Assembly (NCBI GenBank): GCA_045837725.1
Contig: JBEWZL010000298.1
Span: 1-64,000, forward strand
Reading direction: 5' to 3'
Origin: Vermamoeba vermiformis
Lineage: Eukaryota > Tubulinea > Echinamoebida
Length of the DNA: 64,000 nucleotides
The notes below the pieces were generated by a model. It worked only from the letters and a program-made list of their open reading frames with translations. It did no database searches and was not told where the DNA came from. A program made the position numbers and the translations under genes. Position 1 is the first letter of the stretch, and each line of letters begins with the position of its first letter. Below are positions 25,959 to 37,513 of the stretch, piece after piece.

Positions 25959-26522
25959 TCAGCACCGCGTAAACAGTTCAAATAGTGACCAGGATGGGTC
26001 CGCTGTCACTGGCGCGCTGCTGATGGTAGTGTTCTTGCATCGAAATTCAAACTGAGAACTGAAGAATTGAATGCGACAAAAGCTTCCAGCATCAATAGAT
26101 CCTAGCTCAACCGCTCTATTAGGCCAATTAGAAATCATTTGACTTTGACCACATGTCTCTAGCGGGGCCGAATCTGAGCAAATTCAATGGTTAACCGAGA
26201 ATCTTATTAATTGCATTTCTTAATGGAAGTCCTACCAGTAGAATCCACCGTCATAGTAAAGAAAGGGTTTGGCTCGCTCAGCGTGCTTGGATTGGCGATG
26301 TTAATTGCAGAAGAAGGAGGCGTTGGTAATTGAGCAGAGAAGTACTGCGCGAGGCTAATATTACGGTAATTGGTTACTAGAATGCTATGACGCCAGTATA
26401 AATAATATTCATAACGCTGTGACTTACTTAGTTGATATCGAGTTCCAGTCCGTTGCTGGGAGCTGCGCCTTAGCACCCAAGAGTGCCAGTACGACGATAA
26501 GAAGTTTTAGGATAGGTACCAT
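25959..26522 (-). CDS. small secreted protein, unknown function
   Basis: The start at 26522 gives a signal peptide (MVPILKLLIVVLALLGAKAQ). Three exons join in phase through acceptors near 26354 and 26173 into about 150 residues, with several Cys (SAPLETCGQSQM, SFCRIQFFSSQFEFRCKN). The stop is TGA at 25959-25961. The exon model was built by hand from GT/AG sites and frame; exon 2 is placed at the acceptor that keeps the frame open. The family is unrecognised. Confidence 0.5.
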
Positions 26523-26692
26523 ATTGAAATACGACCTATTCTATTCGCTCAAACTGTCAAAATAACTATCAGATGAACCGAATCAAAGATACGTAGCGTG
26601 ACAGCTGTCAAATTAAAATACAAATTTATGTTGACATGCAATAGTTATCTACATTACCTAACTACTAATATACAATGATTATGGAGTATTCC

Positions 26693-29614
26693 TTAAGCCT
26701 TTGCAAAGCCAGCAGGAAGACCAAAGACACTGAAGTCGACAGTGGTGTTGAACTGCCCGTCAATAGACACATCCAGTGGACCAGTGACATCGAGAGAAAC
26801 AGTGCCGCCCAATGCCCCGAGCAGACTGATGTCAAAGCTTAACAACGTAACGGCCAGCTGTTGTGTTGTGAGTACCGATTTGGGTGATATTTTGATTGGA
26901 TTTGCACTCAGGTCCGATATCAATGTACCGAGTGTGTTGCCCTTGAAGTAAATTGTGTTGTCGATCTTGTTGATCCACAGCGTAGTGTTGAATGGATTGT
27001 TGATGGTCAGCTTGGTACCGATTGACAAGTCCAAGTTCAGCAGCAGTTGTGCATAGGTGACCAGTTTAGAGGTCTGACCAGGCAACAAAGTGCTCGTCTG
27101 CAAAGCTTGGAAGGCAGGCAAGAGGAAGGAATAGGCACTCGCATTAGCACTGCCAGTGAGTGCCAGCGATTGATTGACACCTGCCAAGAACTGCGACAAG
27201 AACGAGCGGCCAGGCACTTCACCAGGGTGTTGATAAGCAGCACGACCGCTGAGCTCGGTCCACTCGCCCATTGCAACATTGAACTCGGGGACTATTGTTT
27301 GTCCAATGTACGTGTCGTTGAAGTACAGATCCATCGACACAGCACCGAGCTGGAGATTGACATTGGAAGGGTTGTACACGGCTAGTGTGAGGGCCATGTA
27401 GATACCCGCTGCATAGCCACCAACAATCTCGACTTGTTTGACAATTATCGTGCCTGGTTTAAGTCCGTCAAGACCTGTGAAACAAATTCTTTGTGAGAAT
27501 TGCTCGTTCAAAGGAAACAATAAATATTACCTAGAATAGAAGCAGAATTGACGACCTTAAGACCCGACAGATTGACATTGCCGATGGGCAGTGTGGCGTT
27601 GACATTAGTAGTGCCCTGCATGGTGATCGAGGTCTCGTTGGAGAACACAAACTCATTCACGAACTGCGCAAAGTTGTCAGGCTGCACCGTGGTTGTGGAG
27701 AGCAATTGAATCACGTAGCTGAGATCACTGACTTGTGTCATGACTACACTCACTGCTTGCATTCTAGACGTCACCAGGCCCGTGCTCGTGAGTAGATCCA
27801 CATCCATGCGCACGTCGTTCAAAGTGATTTTTGACGCGTTGCCGAGTGGATTGAGCACTTCAATAAACACGTAACCGTTCAGTGCGAGTTGTGTCTCGCT
27901 CTCCAAGATCATGGTGAGATTATTGATAATTAAATTAGTCACTAGCAGAGTCTCGTTCGCGACTAGTTTCGTGTTCAATTTCATCGCTTGCAACGCTGAT
28001 AAATAAAGGCCAATATTTGTTGCATTTTCTGAGCCGCGCGCCATAACATCCGAGACTTGACCAGTTAAATAGCGGGACATTAATTCGCCTGCCAAAACTA
28101 AGTCCTCCGGTACTAACTGACCGCGCATGGACATGACATTATCTGATATTGGTATGAATAATTAGTACTAGCATTGTGGTCTGTTGTTGATAGTTAATCA
28201 ACAAATCGAAACGAAAAAAAGATTTCGAGCGGCCCGCTCTCTAAATTTAGCATTTTAAGTATTGCAAACTCCGACTAATTAGTACAAAACCTTAAATAAA
28301 TTTAATATGTTGAATTTAGGGGTACCTAGATACTTACCTTGTGTGTACATGCTAACATTGGGAGCTGCGAGATATCCCATGAATGAACCTTTGTACTCCA
28401 TTGCCATCTGCAAATCACCGAGCGGTATCATAGACACTACGGAGGGATTATTAACGCGCACTGACATTATCACAACAATCTCCGTGGGAGTGGATTCGCT
28501 CAGATCGAACACCACGATTGTTACGTCCGGCAAGCTATTGAACGCTATTGATATGAATGTTGTCGTCAATAATATGAAAACTAATATCATAATAAGTTGT
28601 CGCTTATATTAGCCCTGTGCACGTACCACTGATCTCCACATCCTTGTCGAAATTGACATTTTGAAATGTCATTCCAATCGCATCAATAGTCGACGAGCCC
28701 ATTACTCGCCACACTACTGAAGGTGCGCTGATCAATATCTCGCTGAACTCGTTGAACACGTCCGAGCTCTCCACATTGATAGTCGTGTCAATCACCAGAT
28801 CTGTGTCGCCGTTGCTCTGTGCTGTGACGGGAGGCATGACGAATGCGCCTAGTTTCTTATCATTGACATATATCTCGAGCGCGGTCTCTTGAATGTTGGC
28901 CGTAAAAGGACTCGTATTGGTCAGTTTGCCTCGCGCATACATTCTGAAGCTCGAGTCTGTCGGCTGCGTGATGTTGACTTGTGCGAAGTGAATGGCTGCC
29001 TCGTCGACCACTGACTGCACGATGGCTGGAATAATACCGAAGAGCAATATAAGGATGATGATAAACGCAACGAGGATTGATCCGACGATGAGCGCAATCT
29101 TCCATCGAGCTAATTTGGAGCCCTTAGGCTTCTCGCGCCACCATCTCTTCTTGCCGACTGAAGACTTGAAGTTCTTGACCTACAAAGGACGTCGGTAGTC
29201 AATCAGCGTCTCTGAAACAAAGAGTGGATCTGCATCCATAGCTGTACTTCAAAATAAAGGCTGGCACTTAAATGCTGTGCCGTAATGGTGGTAATAGTAA
29301 TATGCTAGTATGGAGAATAAAGGTAATAACAAGGAAGATACGATTGAGAATTTCGAGTGATTATAATTGCCGGCTCGCAGCTAAGAATCTACTAATACGT
29401 GACTAAACATTATAATAACAAATTGAATGCAAAGTACGCCTTTTAGTTGAACAGATCCGAAAGTGAGGGATCAGCGTTCAAGGGCGTGTCATCATTTTAA
29501 TTCTACGTTTAAAAGATTCTCATGTTAAAATCAAGCTAACAATCGCTAGCTTATACTTACTGATTGGGATAGACTGAAGCTGGTCGCACTTTTCAAAGGC
29601 ACTTCGTCGCCCAT
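26693..29614 (-). CDS. type II membrane protein with LEA2/DUF3712-like beta domains
   Basis: A short first exon (29614-29561, MGDEVPLKSATSFSLSQS) joins across a 381-nt intron. The next exon is basic (KKRWWREKPKGSKLARWK) and has one membrane span (IALIVGSILVAFIIILILLFGIIP). About 600 residues of extracytoplasmic beta-rich repeats follow. These resemble DUF3712/LEA-type domains known mainly from fungi (strand patterns such as LTVNNPFNTTLWINKID, read as LTINNPFNTTLWINKID). Further introns lie at 28137-28336, near 28580-28625 and 27476-27528. Length is about 740 residues, and many NxT/S sites fit an exposed location. The function of this family is not established. Confidence 0.7.
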
Positions 29615-30181
29615 CTGGAGACGTGTTACTGCTAATCCTGAATAATAAAATAATAAGACACTGCCAAAAATTGAAGATTTATGTCTACTTACGAAATAAG
29701 CAACTCCAAGCGAAATCTATTCGGGCCAATAATAACTGTGTGAGCGGGAACAATTGATTTTACGTTGGAGACATTTTTAGGCGTATCAAATAGCCTCGGA
29801 ACACGAAATTAAGCAGGCATAATTACATCGCTAATTGAATTGAAATTATATCGTAATGAGATCGTTTCTGGCTCACAGATGTGATCTTGTCTGGGCTGTG
29901 CCTAAACTGCAAACTTGTTATAGTATTAACTCTTTAGTGTAACAATTAGATATCATGACTTTCGTCACAATTGGTTGTTATGTGTTACAGAAACAAAATT
30001 GTTCTGAGACATCAGTTGGTTTACTTTAGTTTCTGCCCAAGGCAGCTATGATACAATCAAAAAGTGGCTAAGTATTAATTACAAGTGACGAATAAGCGTC
30101 TTCGAATCAAAACTATACAAACAATTTGGACCACGATCGCGGGACTCAAAAAAGCAGTATCTGATCTGCCCATGTGAGCAC
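29615..30181. other. 567-bp intergenic region, no gene seen
   Basis: This AT-rich sequence lies between two minus-strand genes. It is the presumed promoter and 5' UTR of the DUF3712-like gene and the 3' flank of the RapGAP gene. No convincing ORF, RNA gene or repeat was seen. Confidence 0.5.
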
Positions 30182-33100
30182 TTAACCATCGTCAGCAGTC
30201 GCTAGGGCTGTGTTCAACAAGATGTTCTCGCGTTGACTGTTGCTGCTGCCGTGATCAATCGTAGACTTGCGGCTCTTCGAAGGACTCTTGGGCTTGAAGT
30301 CAGATCCAGTGCTCTTCCTCTTCGACTCGTCGCGGTCAGCGTCCTTGAGTGGCAGTGGTGTGATCGTGAAGCTGTTCGATGAGGGCACGCTGTTGCTGTT
30401 CACTTCACGACGTCGCGCGTCAGGACTCGACGCACTGCGCTTGTCTTTGATGTGATCCCCTGAAGGTATTTTGTCACGGCTCTCACGGCGCTCTTTGACA
30501 CGTGTCATCTCTTCATCGTTCAGACTCGCGTCAATTTTGCTGCTGCTGTTCTTGAGTGTTCGCTTCGGGGCCACTTCGCTCATAATCAGACTGCCGCGCA
30601 TGCTGCTTCGTTTCTTCTCGTCAGCCATGGCATTGACAGCCACTGTAATCATCTCGCGCAGCATGTCCACGCGAGCATCGGACAATTTCTTCTTGAAAAT
30701 CGGAATCTCACCCATGATACCGATCTCAGAGTTGATCACTATGAAGGAGCAGTTAGTTACTTGATATTACAATCTTACGAATAGAAGCTAACGTACTCTT
30801 GCTGAACAAGAAGTTTCTGAACTCCTGAGTCTCAGAGAAGATAGGATTCAGCAGCGTCGGCGGGGCAAGGGGCACATTGGGCTTTGTGGCAATGCTCAGT
30901 CGATATTGCACGCGGCCGTCTTTGTCTTTTGTGGACTCTTTTTGTACAATAAGGAAGAAATCTAAAGAACGCGATTAGTACAAACAACATTGAATGCCAC
31001 CGAGCACTACTCACGATTGAACTGTGACTTGATCGCTGTCGGATCGAACTGCGTGTTGCCCTCTTTGTACACGAGCACCACGACGTCGTTGCCAACGTGT
31101 TTCTTGCGCTCCAACTGCTGTGCCTCTTCAGAGTCGAATGGCAGCAGTGTTGCGACGTGGAACAACAGCTCTTTGCCGTAATAAGACGTGTACACGGCCT
31201 TGGTCTTCTCGCTGTTGATGCCGCCGTTGTACTTGTCCCAGCCGTCGAGTGAAATGGTCTCGCCCAAGAACCGCAAGAAGTGTTTGTACTCCTTGCTGAC
31301 ACTTTGGTTGGAATACATGTCGTTCTCAGTCGTTTGTCCGTCCTTCATGTACAGCACACCAAACTTGTACTTGGTGACGTGAAATCTGTTCTCAAAGTCA
31401 ATAATCTTGTCGCTGATCATGCTCGGTGAGTCCACGTGACGCAGCAGTGAGATGGGCACGTCACAGCCGAAGATCTGACGCGTGAGATATTTGAGCATTT
31501 CTTTGTCCGAGTGACCGACCAAATGTGGCACAATGCGCTTGGTAATGCCCTAATTAAGTAATGGTCTGTTAGCAGTGGTTCATGAATCATATCACGTGAT
31601 CGATCGTACGTTGCGATGCAGCACAAGAGCATATCGGTCACGCGCAGGGTCGTGGGGTGTGGCAGCAATGACAAATGGTCCGACATCGAGTTTGGCACCA
31701 GTGCCCGCAGCATCAGGGTCCTCTTCGCCGCGACAGAACCACACGTCGTGCTCCGTTTTGAGGAAGAAATTTCTGTAGAAAGTGACGTCGTTCAAGAAGA
31801 GTGGCTCGCTGAGATCAATGTTGCTGTTGTCCTTCGCTGCAATGTCGCCGCACTCGTACACGTAGTTCTTGCTCTGCGGCGCTAGCAGTGGTGGCAGATT
31901 GCCAGTCGTGTTCGCTGTCGGATTGGCGGGCTGTTGACCACACCACAGTTTGACATCTGACAGCGCACACCACGTGTCGTGCGGGAATACTTGACAATAG
32001 GTACGCAAACTATCGCTGACTCTGTAGGGCGGTTAGGCTAATATAAACTGAGGAAAGGCTGACAAGGTACGTACAGATCCAAATCAGGTAAGTTGCCAGC
32101 GAATTCCTCTGCGTGTTGGAAGATGATTTCTCGCTTGTTTGTCAGGACAAACAGACCGCCCAATTGCCTAATTTGGAAGTCAGCACGATGAGCCAGATAC
32201 ACAGCGTCAAAAAGTGTCACTTACAAAGGATCACCCGAGTCTTGAGAGTGAAGAGGACTAGGAGCAAAGCCTGAATGTCGTGGGTCAATATCATCGCGCT
32301 CTAAGGTCAGACCCGTCCCCGTCAGTCATGCGGTGAATCGTGTCACACACTTACCTTCACCAATCGCGTTCTTCGTCTCCGTCAGTGCCTTCAGTGACAC
32401 GTGATATTTGACTCCTCGTTTGCAGTTCAGTGCGCGGTACAATTGACGTTGTTGGTCCAAAAAGATTTTTCCTAATTAGGAAACCGTCAGCATAACGCCG
32501 AGACTAAGAAACAAAGTCGCATCCGTACCTGGAAAGTCGAATTCTTTTTTAAACAGCTTGGCGTGCGTGGCATTTCCATTGCCTATTGCTACTATACTAA
32601 CACCCCTATATTATTCGACGGTCATTAATAATCCATACTTGCACTAATGAACCAGATCGTGAGCTTACATTTCTTCAAAAAATGCTCTGCGCTCCAGACA
32701 GTGCTTAGTTAACCGCCTACATAGCATGCAACCAAATTGTCTTAACATAATAAGCAGCGTTACTTTGCCGACAACACGATGTAACGGAACTTTGTTGCCG
32801 CGTAGATCTTCGACTTGGATGTCAAACAGATCTAATGCAATTCGTCAAATACTGCTATGACTATTAGCGTAAGTATCATACCTGCTTGTTTGTCATCGTC
32901 CTCAGATGAAGCCATCATCTCATCTTTTTCGACAATTGGAGCAAGATCTAACCGATCTCGGAGTTAATTCCAAATACTTTTGTATACATAATTGACCAAT
33001 CAACTACGTACCCTGAATGCAGTTGTGACATTCTTGATCTTTCTCCCACTCGTGGAGTAACTGCGAGGCTGTTTGAGCGAAATCACGAACTTTGTTCATC

Positions 33101-34036
33101 GCCGCGATCCATTCGTTTCGCTCTTCAGTTGTCGAGGCTTGCAGCGAATACCTATAAATAGCATTAATATAATGTCGCTTTCCCACGATGTCCAGTATTG
33201 GCACGAGATCCTCTGCCAAAAGAACGTAATTTGTGTTCACCGTTCGAGATAGTGCCGAGATACAATAGAATGCCTCTCCGTCAAGATTAAAATCGTAAAG
33301 CATCATCGAGTCGGTGATAATTAAATATGATTGATAGTAGTACTGGCTGATTTGGCCACAAAAAGTCAACTTTTCTGAGTGACAGATCGACGCTTACACT
33401 TTGCCCGCTTTAGTTTTGACATTGAATTTGCAAGTGTTCTTTTCATCTTTCTCCATCTTAGCGCCTTCTAATGAAATAGTGCCTAGCTGCTTGCATTTTA
33501 AATTCCCAAGTGACTTTTCATCCTGAAAATGAACACTCCGTTAATTTGGATGCAATCAATTGATACACAAATTACAATCAAATGCAGATTATATATAGAC
33601 AAATATCTGATTTCTGGATAATATAAGAAAACCATGGGCAGTTGGAAGAAAATTGAATTTTTAAAATTTTTATTTGAGCCCAATAACGTTTACTTCTTTT
33701 ATCAAATTGTGTATATCATAGATTGCGTAGTCTTACCGAATAATATGTCATATATTCATTCAATTCATCTAATTCAAACCAGCATTCTTTGTATTTTTGA
33801 ATTAATTTGTTGCCCTTTTTCAAACTGAGCCATCCCTCGCGTTTGACAACACTATGGCTTCGTTGTCTATTCACTGTCTGCTGTTGTTGTTGTCTCCATA
33901 GCCGCTCAGCACTATTCTGTATCATAAAAAACGCATATTAATTAACGATCTACAACTAAAATTTCGTGAGTCAAATCCATACCCGCTTGGGCGAGAGATT
34001 GTCAGACGTAATACTGTTATTATTGTTGTTGTCCAT
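30182..34036 (-). CDS. PH / peroxiredoxin-like (AhpC-TSA/PRXL2) / RapGAP fusion protein
   Basis: About 1,000 residues lie in about 15 exons that I joined in phase throughout. The start ATG is at 34036 (MDNNNNNSITSD). PH region: KREGWLSLKKGNKLIQKYKE to TTEERNEWIAAMNKV. After an acidic linker, a thioredoxin-fold domain follows (about 32836-32040): DLFDIQVEDLRGNKVPL, a CxxC in RQFGCMLCRR, GVSIVAIGNGN, FPGKIFLDQQRQLYRAL and GDPLQLGGLFVL. This is the layout of AhpC/TSA-like PRXL2 proteins. The RapGAP domain has FGVLYMKDGQTTENDMYSN and the asparagine-thumb helix ERKKHVGNDVVVLVY, whose Asn is the catalytic residue in Rap1GAP. A basic, Ser-rich tail ends at 30182. It should inactivate Rap at membranes; redox control through the CxxC is inference. 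Confidence 0.82.
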
Positions 34037-34496
34037 CCATAACCGTTCTATCAATCACACCGAGTGTAATGTGTGGTCTTGTATTACTATTTTTTGCGTT
34101 TGATTATTTTTCCTGCCAGTCACAATTTTGACACGCCGATCATTTCCGTTGACATTTTCATCGACAAGCACATATTGATCCGCATCAACATCACTCCACT
34201 AGGGTCCTACATTCGTATTAGGGGAGTGCTTTTGATCGGAAAACGAGTTGTCGGAAAATCGCGGTTATGGTAGCAGATTTGCTACAAAATACGTAATTCG
34301 TAACATAAAATATAGAATGATCGATATTAGTATATGATAGTAATAATGATCGATTGTTCGTCGATCTAATTATTTTTATTAAACATAAATTATTCCTTCA
34401 ATTCAAAAATCACATATTTGAATCCAAAAATTTTTGACATCATCAAGATTTAGAACATATTGTTATATATCACATGCGCTATGACCATTGATCTTC
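34037..34496. other. 460-bp intergenic region
   Basis: This is the promoter side of the RapGAP fusion gene and the 3' flank of the RRM gene. It is AT-rich and has one chance 66-codon frame on the plus strand that lacks family features. Nothing else was seen. Confidence 0.45.
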
Positions 34497-36624
34497 TTAT
34501 TTGCGACCTTTGTCGTACTCAATGTGAATACCACCTCGTGAATCCATTCGATAGCCCTAAAATAGGTTTAGTACGCTATAAATATCGATTTAAAGATAAA
34601 TTATCCCAATCCCGGATTAGGCAATACTAATACTCCGTATACCGTTATTGTTGCATCATATACTCGCTAGACTTACCTGCAACAAAGATCGGGCCACGTA
34701 CGCGCTGTCCGGATCTCGGAAGTCGACGAAACAAAACGAGTTCTTGCCCTCTTTGTGGATCATACGCACTTGAACAAAGTTGGGGATGAATCGGAACAAG
34801 TTGGTCAGCTCCTATAATCAACAAGAGAGTTAATTTTTGTGCACGAAATCACCACATCCGGGATGAGACGCACGCGTTCGGTGGCATCAGGAGGCAAGTT
34901 ATTAACATAGAGTGTCGACGAGGCCTGGTAGTTAGGTACGCTGTATAACGCTACAATTAGTACTCGTGTTAGTCCCTACTGCTCGGATGCGACTCACCGC
35001 TCAACATTGTACGACGTGATGCCCATGTCTTGAAAGAACGGCAGAACAGTGCGCTGAACAGAGCGCTGTTAGACACCTGTCACGTGCGAGCAGTGCTGAA
35101 CTCACCTCCCAGTGCACGGGGTCAATGAAGCGAGGTCGTTCTCGCTCTTCGTAGTAGCCATTCGAGGGTCGATCACGTGACTGGTACTCGCGATCACGTG
35201 CTCCATTGCGCTCTGGACTGCGGTCTCGATCTGAGCGGGGTCTGTCGTGACTTTGCGAGTGTTCGCGTGGCACGTGCTCGCGTGGCATGTACTCGCGAGG
35301 TCTGTCTCTGCGGTGGTTGTAGTCGCCGTTGTGGTCCTCGCCGCGACTTCTGCGCTGGTCTTCACGATCACGGGAGGGACTGTGGTCATCGCGCGGTGCT
35401 CTGTCGTAGTGATCTCGCTCGTCATCTGGTCTAAAAATAGACAGAGTTGATTCACTGAACGAGGTGACTAACAAAGATTTGATTTCAATTTTAAATGGCT
35501 AATCACTGCTAAGTATTGATATTCGATTGACTTATTGTCTAATTATAGCATTGGAATTGCTCCATATTAATATTGCATCAAAATTACTCCGATCTGATCT
35601 GACGGATTTGACTTTCAAAAAAAAAGTGTCTGATCTATCATTTAGAACGCGGTAAATATAACTCGTTAATTGAACTATAAATAGCGATATTGACCATTAC
35701 TGCCAGGTTAAATTAGGCAAATAACTCGCTAAATTAATCGAGTGACACGTGTCATTTTGATATACCTCTCTTTCTGCCTGTCATTTCGCTCCTCTTTTTT
35801 CTCGTCTTCGCGGTGACGTTCTCGAGATCTGTCACGTGATCTGTCGCGAGGTGACCGGTCACCACGTGGTGCAGCAGGGTCGTGTTCGCTGCGTCGATAT
35901 TTGCTGGGTCTGTAATAGTCCTCGTAACGCTCGTAGACCTGATCGGGATAGTGGCCCTGGCCTCGGTCCCAATGCGGGTCTCTGTCTCTAACGTACAGCG
36001 CTGTTAATAGGGCTCTCTTAATAGCTTGATGCACAATATTCACCTGTCCATAGAGTCACCTGCTTTGCGCTTGCGTGAAGGAGCTCTCGTTGGATCAAAT
36101 CCGTTGTCCTGCAACGAATAATTCGGTTGATGAGTGTGATGAATACTAAGACTAGGCGCGGCATATGAATCTACCTTGTCATAGTAAATACGACAAATAG
36201 GGCCATTTTTGGTGATTGGTTCCTCTCTCATGACGTGCAAGAAGTGCGACGCTTCTTCAATGGATCTGAACTCTACAAATGCTCTGTTTGGAAACTGTAT
36301 TGTGATGCTGTCATTAATAGGTCTCCATAAAGAGATTATAGACATCGTCTCCACAATTTTACTGTTTGACGGAAGAAAAGTCCCATCTGTCATTATTTGA
36401 AATTATTGTTTAAAAAAATCAGAATTAAATCCTAAAATACTCCAATCATGCTCTCCACTAATATAGTCATCCAAAGTGTCTTATATAGTCAATACCCGTC
36501 TTAAAGCAACAAATCCACGGAATTTGCTAAACTTCCTCTCCATCTCTTCTGTCGACAAGTCCTCTGGCGGCTCTTTAACAAATACAACCCTCGAGGGCAC
36601 ATTCAACATCTTGGACTCGCTCAT
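34497..36624 (-). CDS. RNA-binding protein with two RRMs and an RS/RD-rich middle
   Basis: The first RRM begins SRVVFVKEPPEDLSTEEMERK and continues in exon 2 (NRAFVEFRSIEEASHFL). A long Arg/Asp/Ser-rich middle (RDRSRERHREDEKKEERND and many similar runs) is typical of splicing factors. The second RRM is STLYVNNLPPDATERELTNLF followed by SFCFVDFRDPDSAYVA, and the protein ends at TAA 34497-34499. About eight exons give about 480 residues. The start at 36624 (MSESKMLN) was chosen because it lies just before RRM1; an in-frame ATG at 36747 would add about 41 residues. It is likely a nuclear pre-mRNA processing factor. Confidence 0.75.
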
Positions 36625-36868
36625 TGTGCTGTCGTTTGTTTGGTGCTTCGAGCGAGAATCTAAAGGACAGAAATAACCCCAAAAGATCGTGACTTTATGT
36701 CTCACAGCCCGTCTCCCAGTGACGTATTTGACTTTAAATAGCGCCATATATGCTCCATAACAATAGCCATTGACATATTATATAATCGATCCTCTTGTCG
36801 CGAACTATTTTACATTTATTTGCATATTAATTTCGGATTTGTTTTTCTGTTTTTGAACTAGAATCTGA

Positions 36869-37384
36869 TCATACACCATCGTCTAGAATAATAATATGAG
36901 TAAAATGTGTTATGATAATTAAATAGACACTAAATGGAAACATACCTAATAATCTCAAAAGCCACCAAAGGAGATATTCACCAGCGAGCGCTGCAAGCAG
37001 ATTTGATAAGCCCATTGAATTTATTCTACAAATTAAATTATTACATGTCTATGATACATATTATATGCCATTCCTGACTTACCGTTTGTTTAAATCTTCG
37101 AGTAAATTAGCAGATTCTATCCTATAATTATCATTTCGACTTTTGCTGTTGTTACTATTACTACGCATAAATTGACTATCAATATCGATTTGTTGCGTAT
37201 TAATGTTAATTCTATGCTTGTTTAATGACTCTGGAAACGCAGTGAAAGACTTTTGCTGGGTGGTTTCTGATCTGCTTGCTACATCTGTCTTTCGTGTGCT
37301 AAACAAAGCCTTTGTACATTTTTTCGATACTCTGGATGTAATTATTGAGCTTATTTGCCTAGTAACAAGCACTCGTTGCCACAT
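36869..37384 (-). CDS. small protein with mitochondrial-type N-terminus and C-terminal hydrophobic helix
   Basis: Three exons give about 127 residues. The N-terminus is basic and hydroxyl-rich without acids (MWQRVLVTRQISSIITSRVSKK, trimmed here to MWQRVLVTRQISSIITSR), like a mitochondrial presequence. The C-terminus has a hydrophobic helix (SNLLAALAGEYLLWWLLRLL) and ends DDGV at TGA 36869-36871. It shares a 129-bp divergent promoter region with the methyltransferase gene. No family is recognised. Confidence 0.5.
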
Positions 37385-37513
37385 CTTGACAAAACAGAAG
37401 AAAATAAATGCGCCGCGCAAAAACAAATCTTTTTGTTTGAATTTAAATTAATCCAAAACACCACTGTTTATTGTAAATAATATTAGCATCATTTATATAT
37501 TACTCTAGTCCCA
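37385..37513. promoter_or_regulatory. 129-bp divergent promoter region
   Basis: This separates two divergent start codons (37384 on minus, 37514 on plus), so it must hold both 5' regions. It is AT-rich and no known motif was identified. Confidence 0.4.

Noticed and set aside
33371-33400. Apparent 23-30-nt micro-intron in the PH region of the RapGAP gene
   Set aside because: Using the acceptor AAATCAG further on gives a normal 51-nt intron that keeps the frame (KVQYYYQSYL).
34073-34273. 66-codon plus-strand frame between the RapGAP and RRM genes
   Set aside because: It is hydrophobic, AT-driven, has no splice partners or recognisable domain, and lies in a promoter region.
35001-36043. Repeat-like DNA in the RD/RS-rich stretch
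   Set aside because: The repetition is explained by Arg/Asp/Ser codon runs of an RS-type domain; it is not a tandem DNA repeat.
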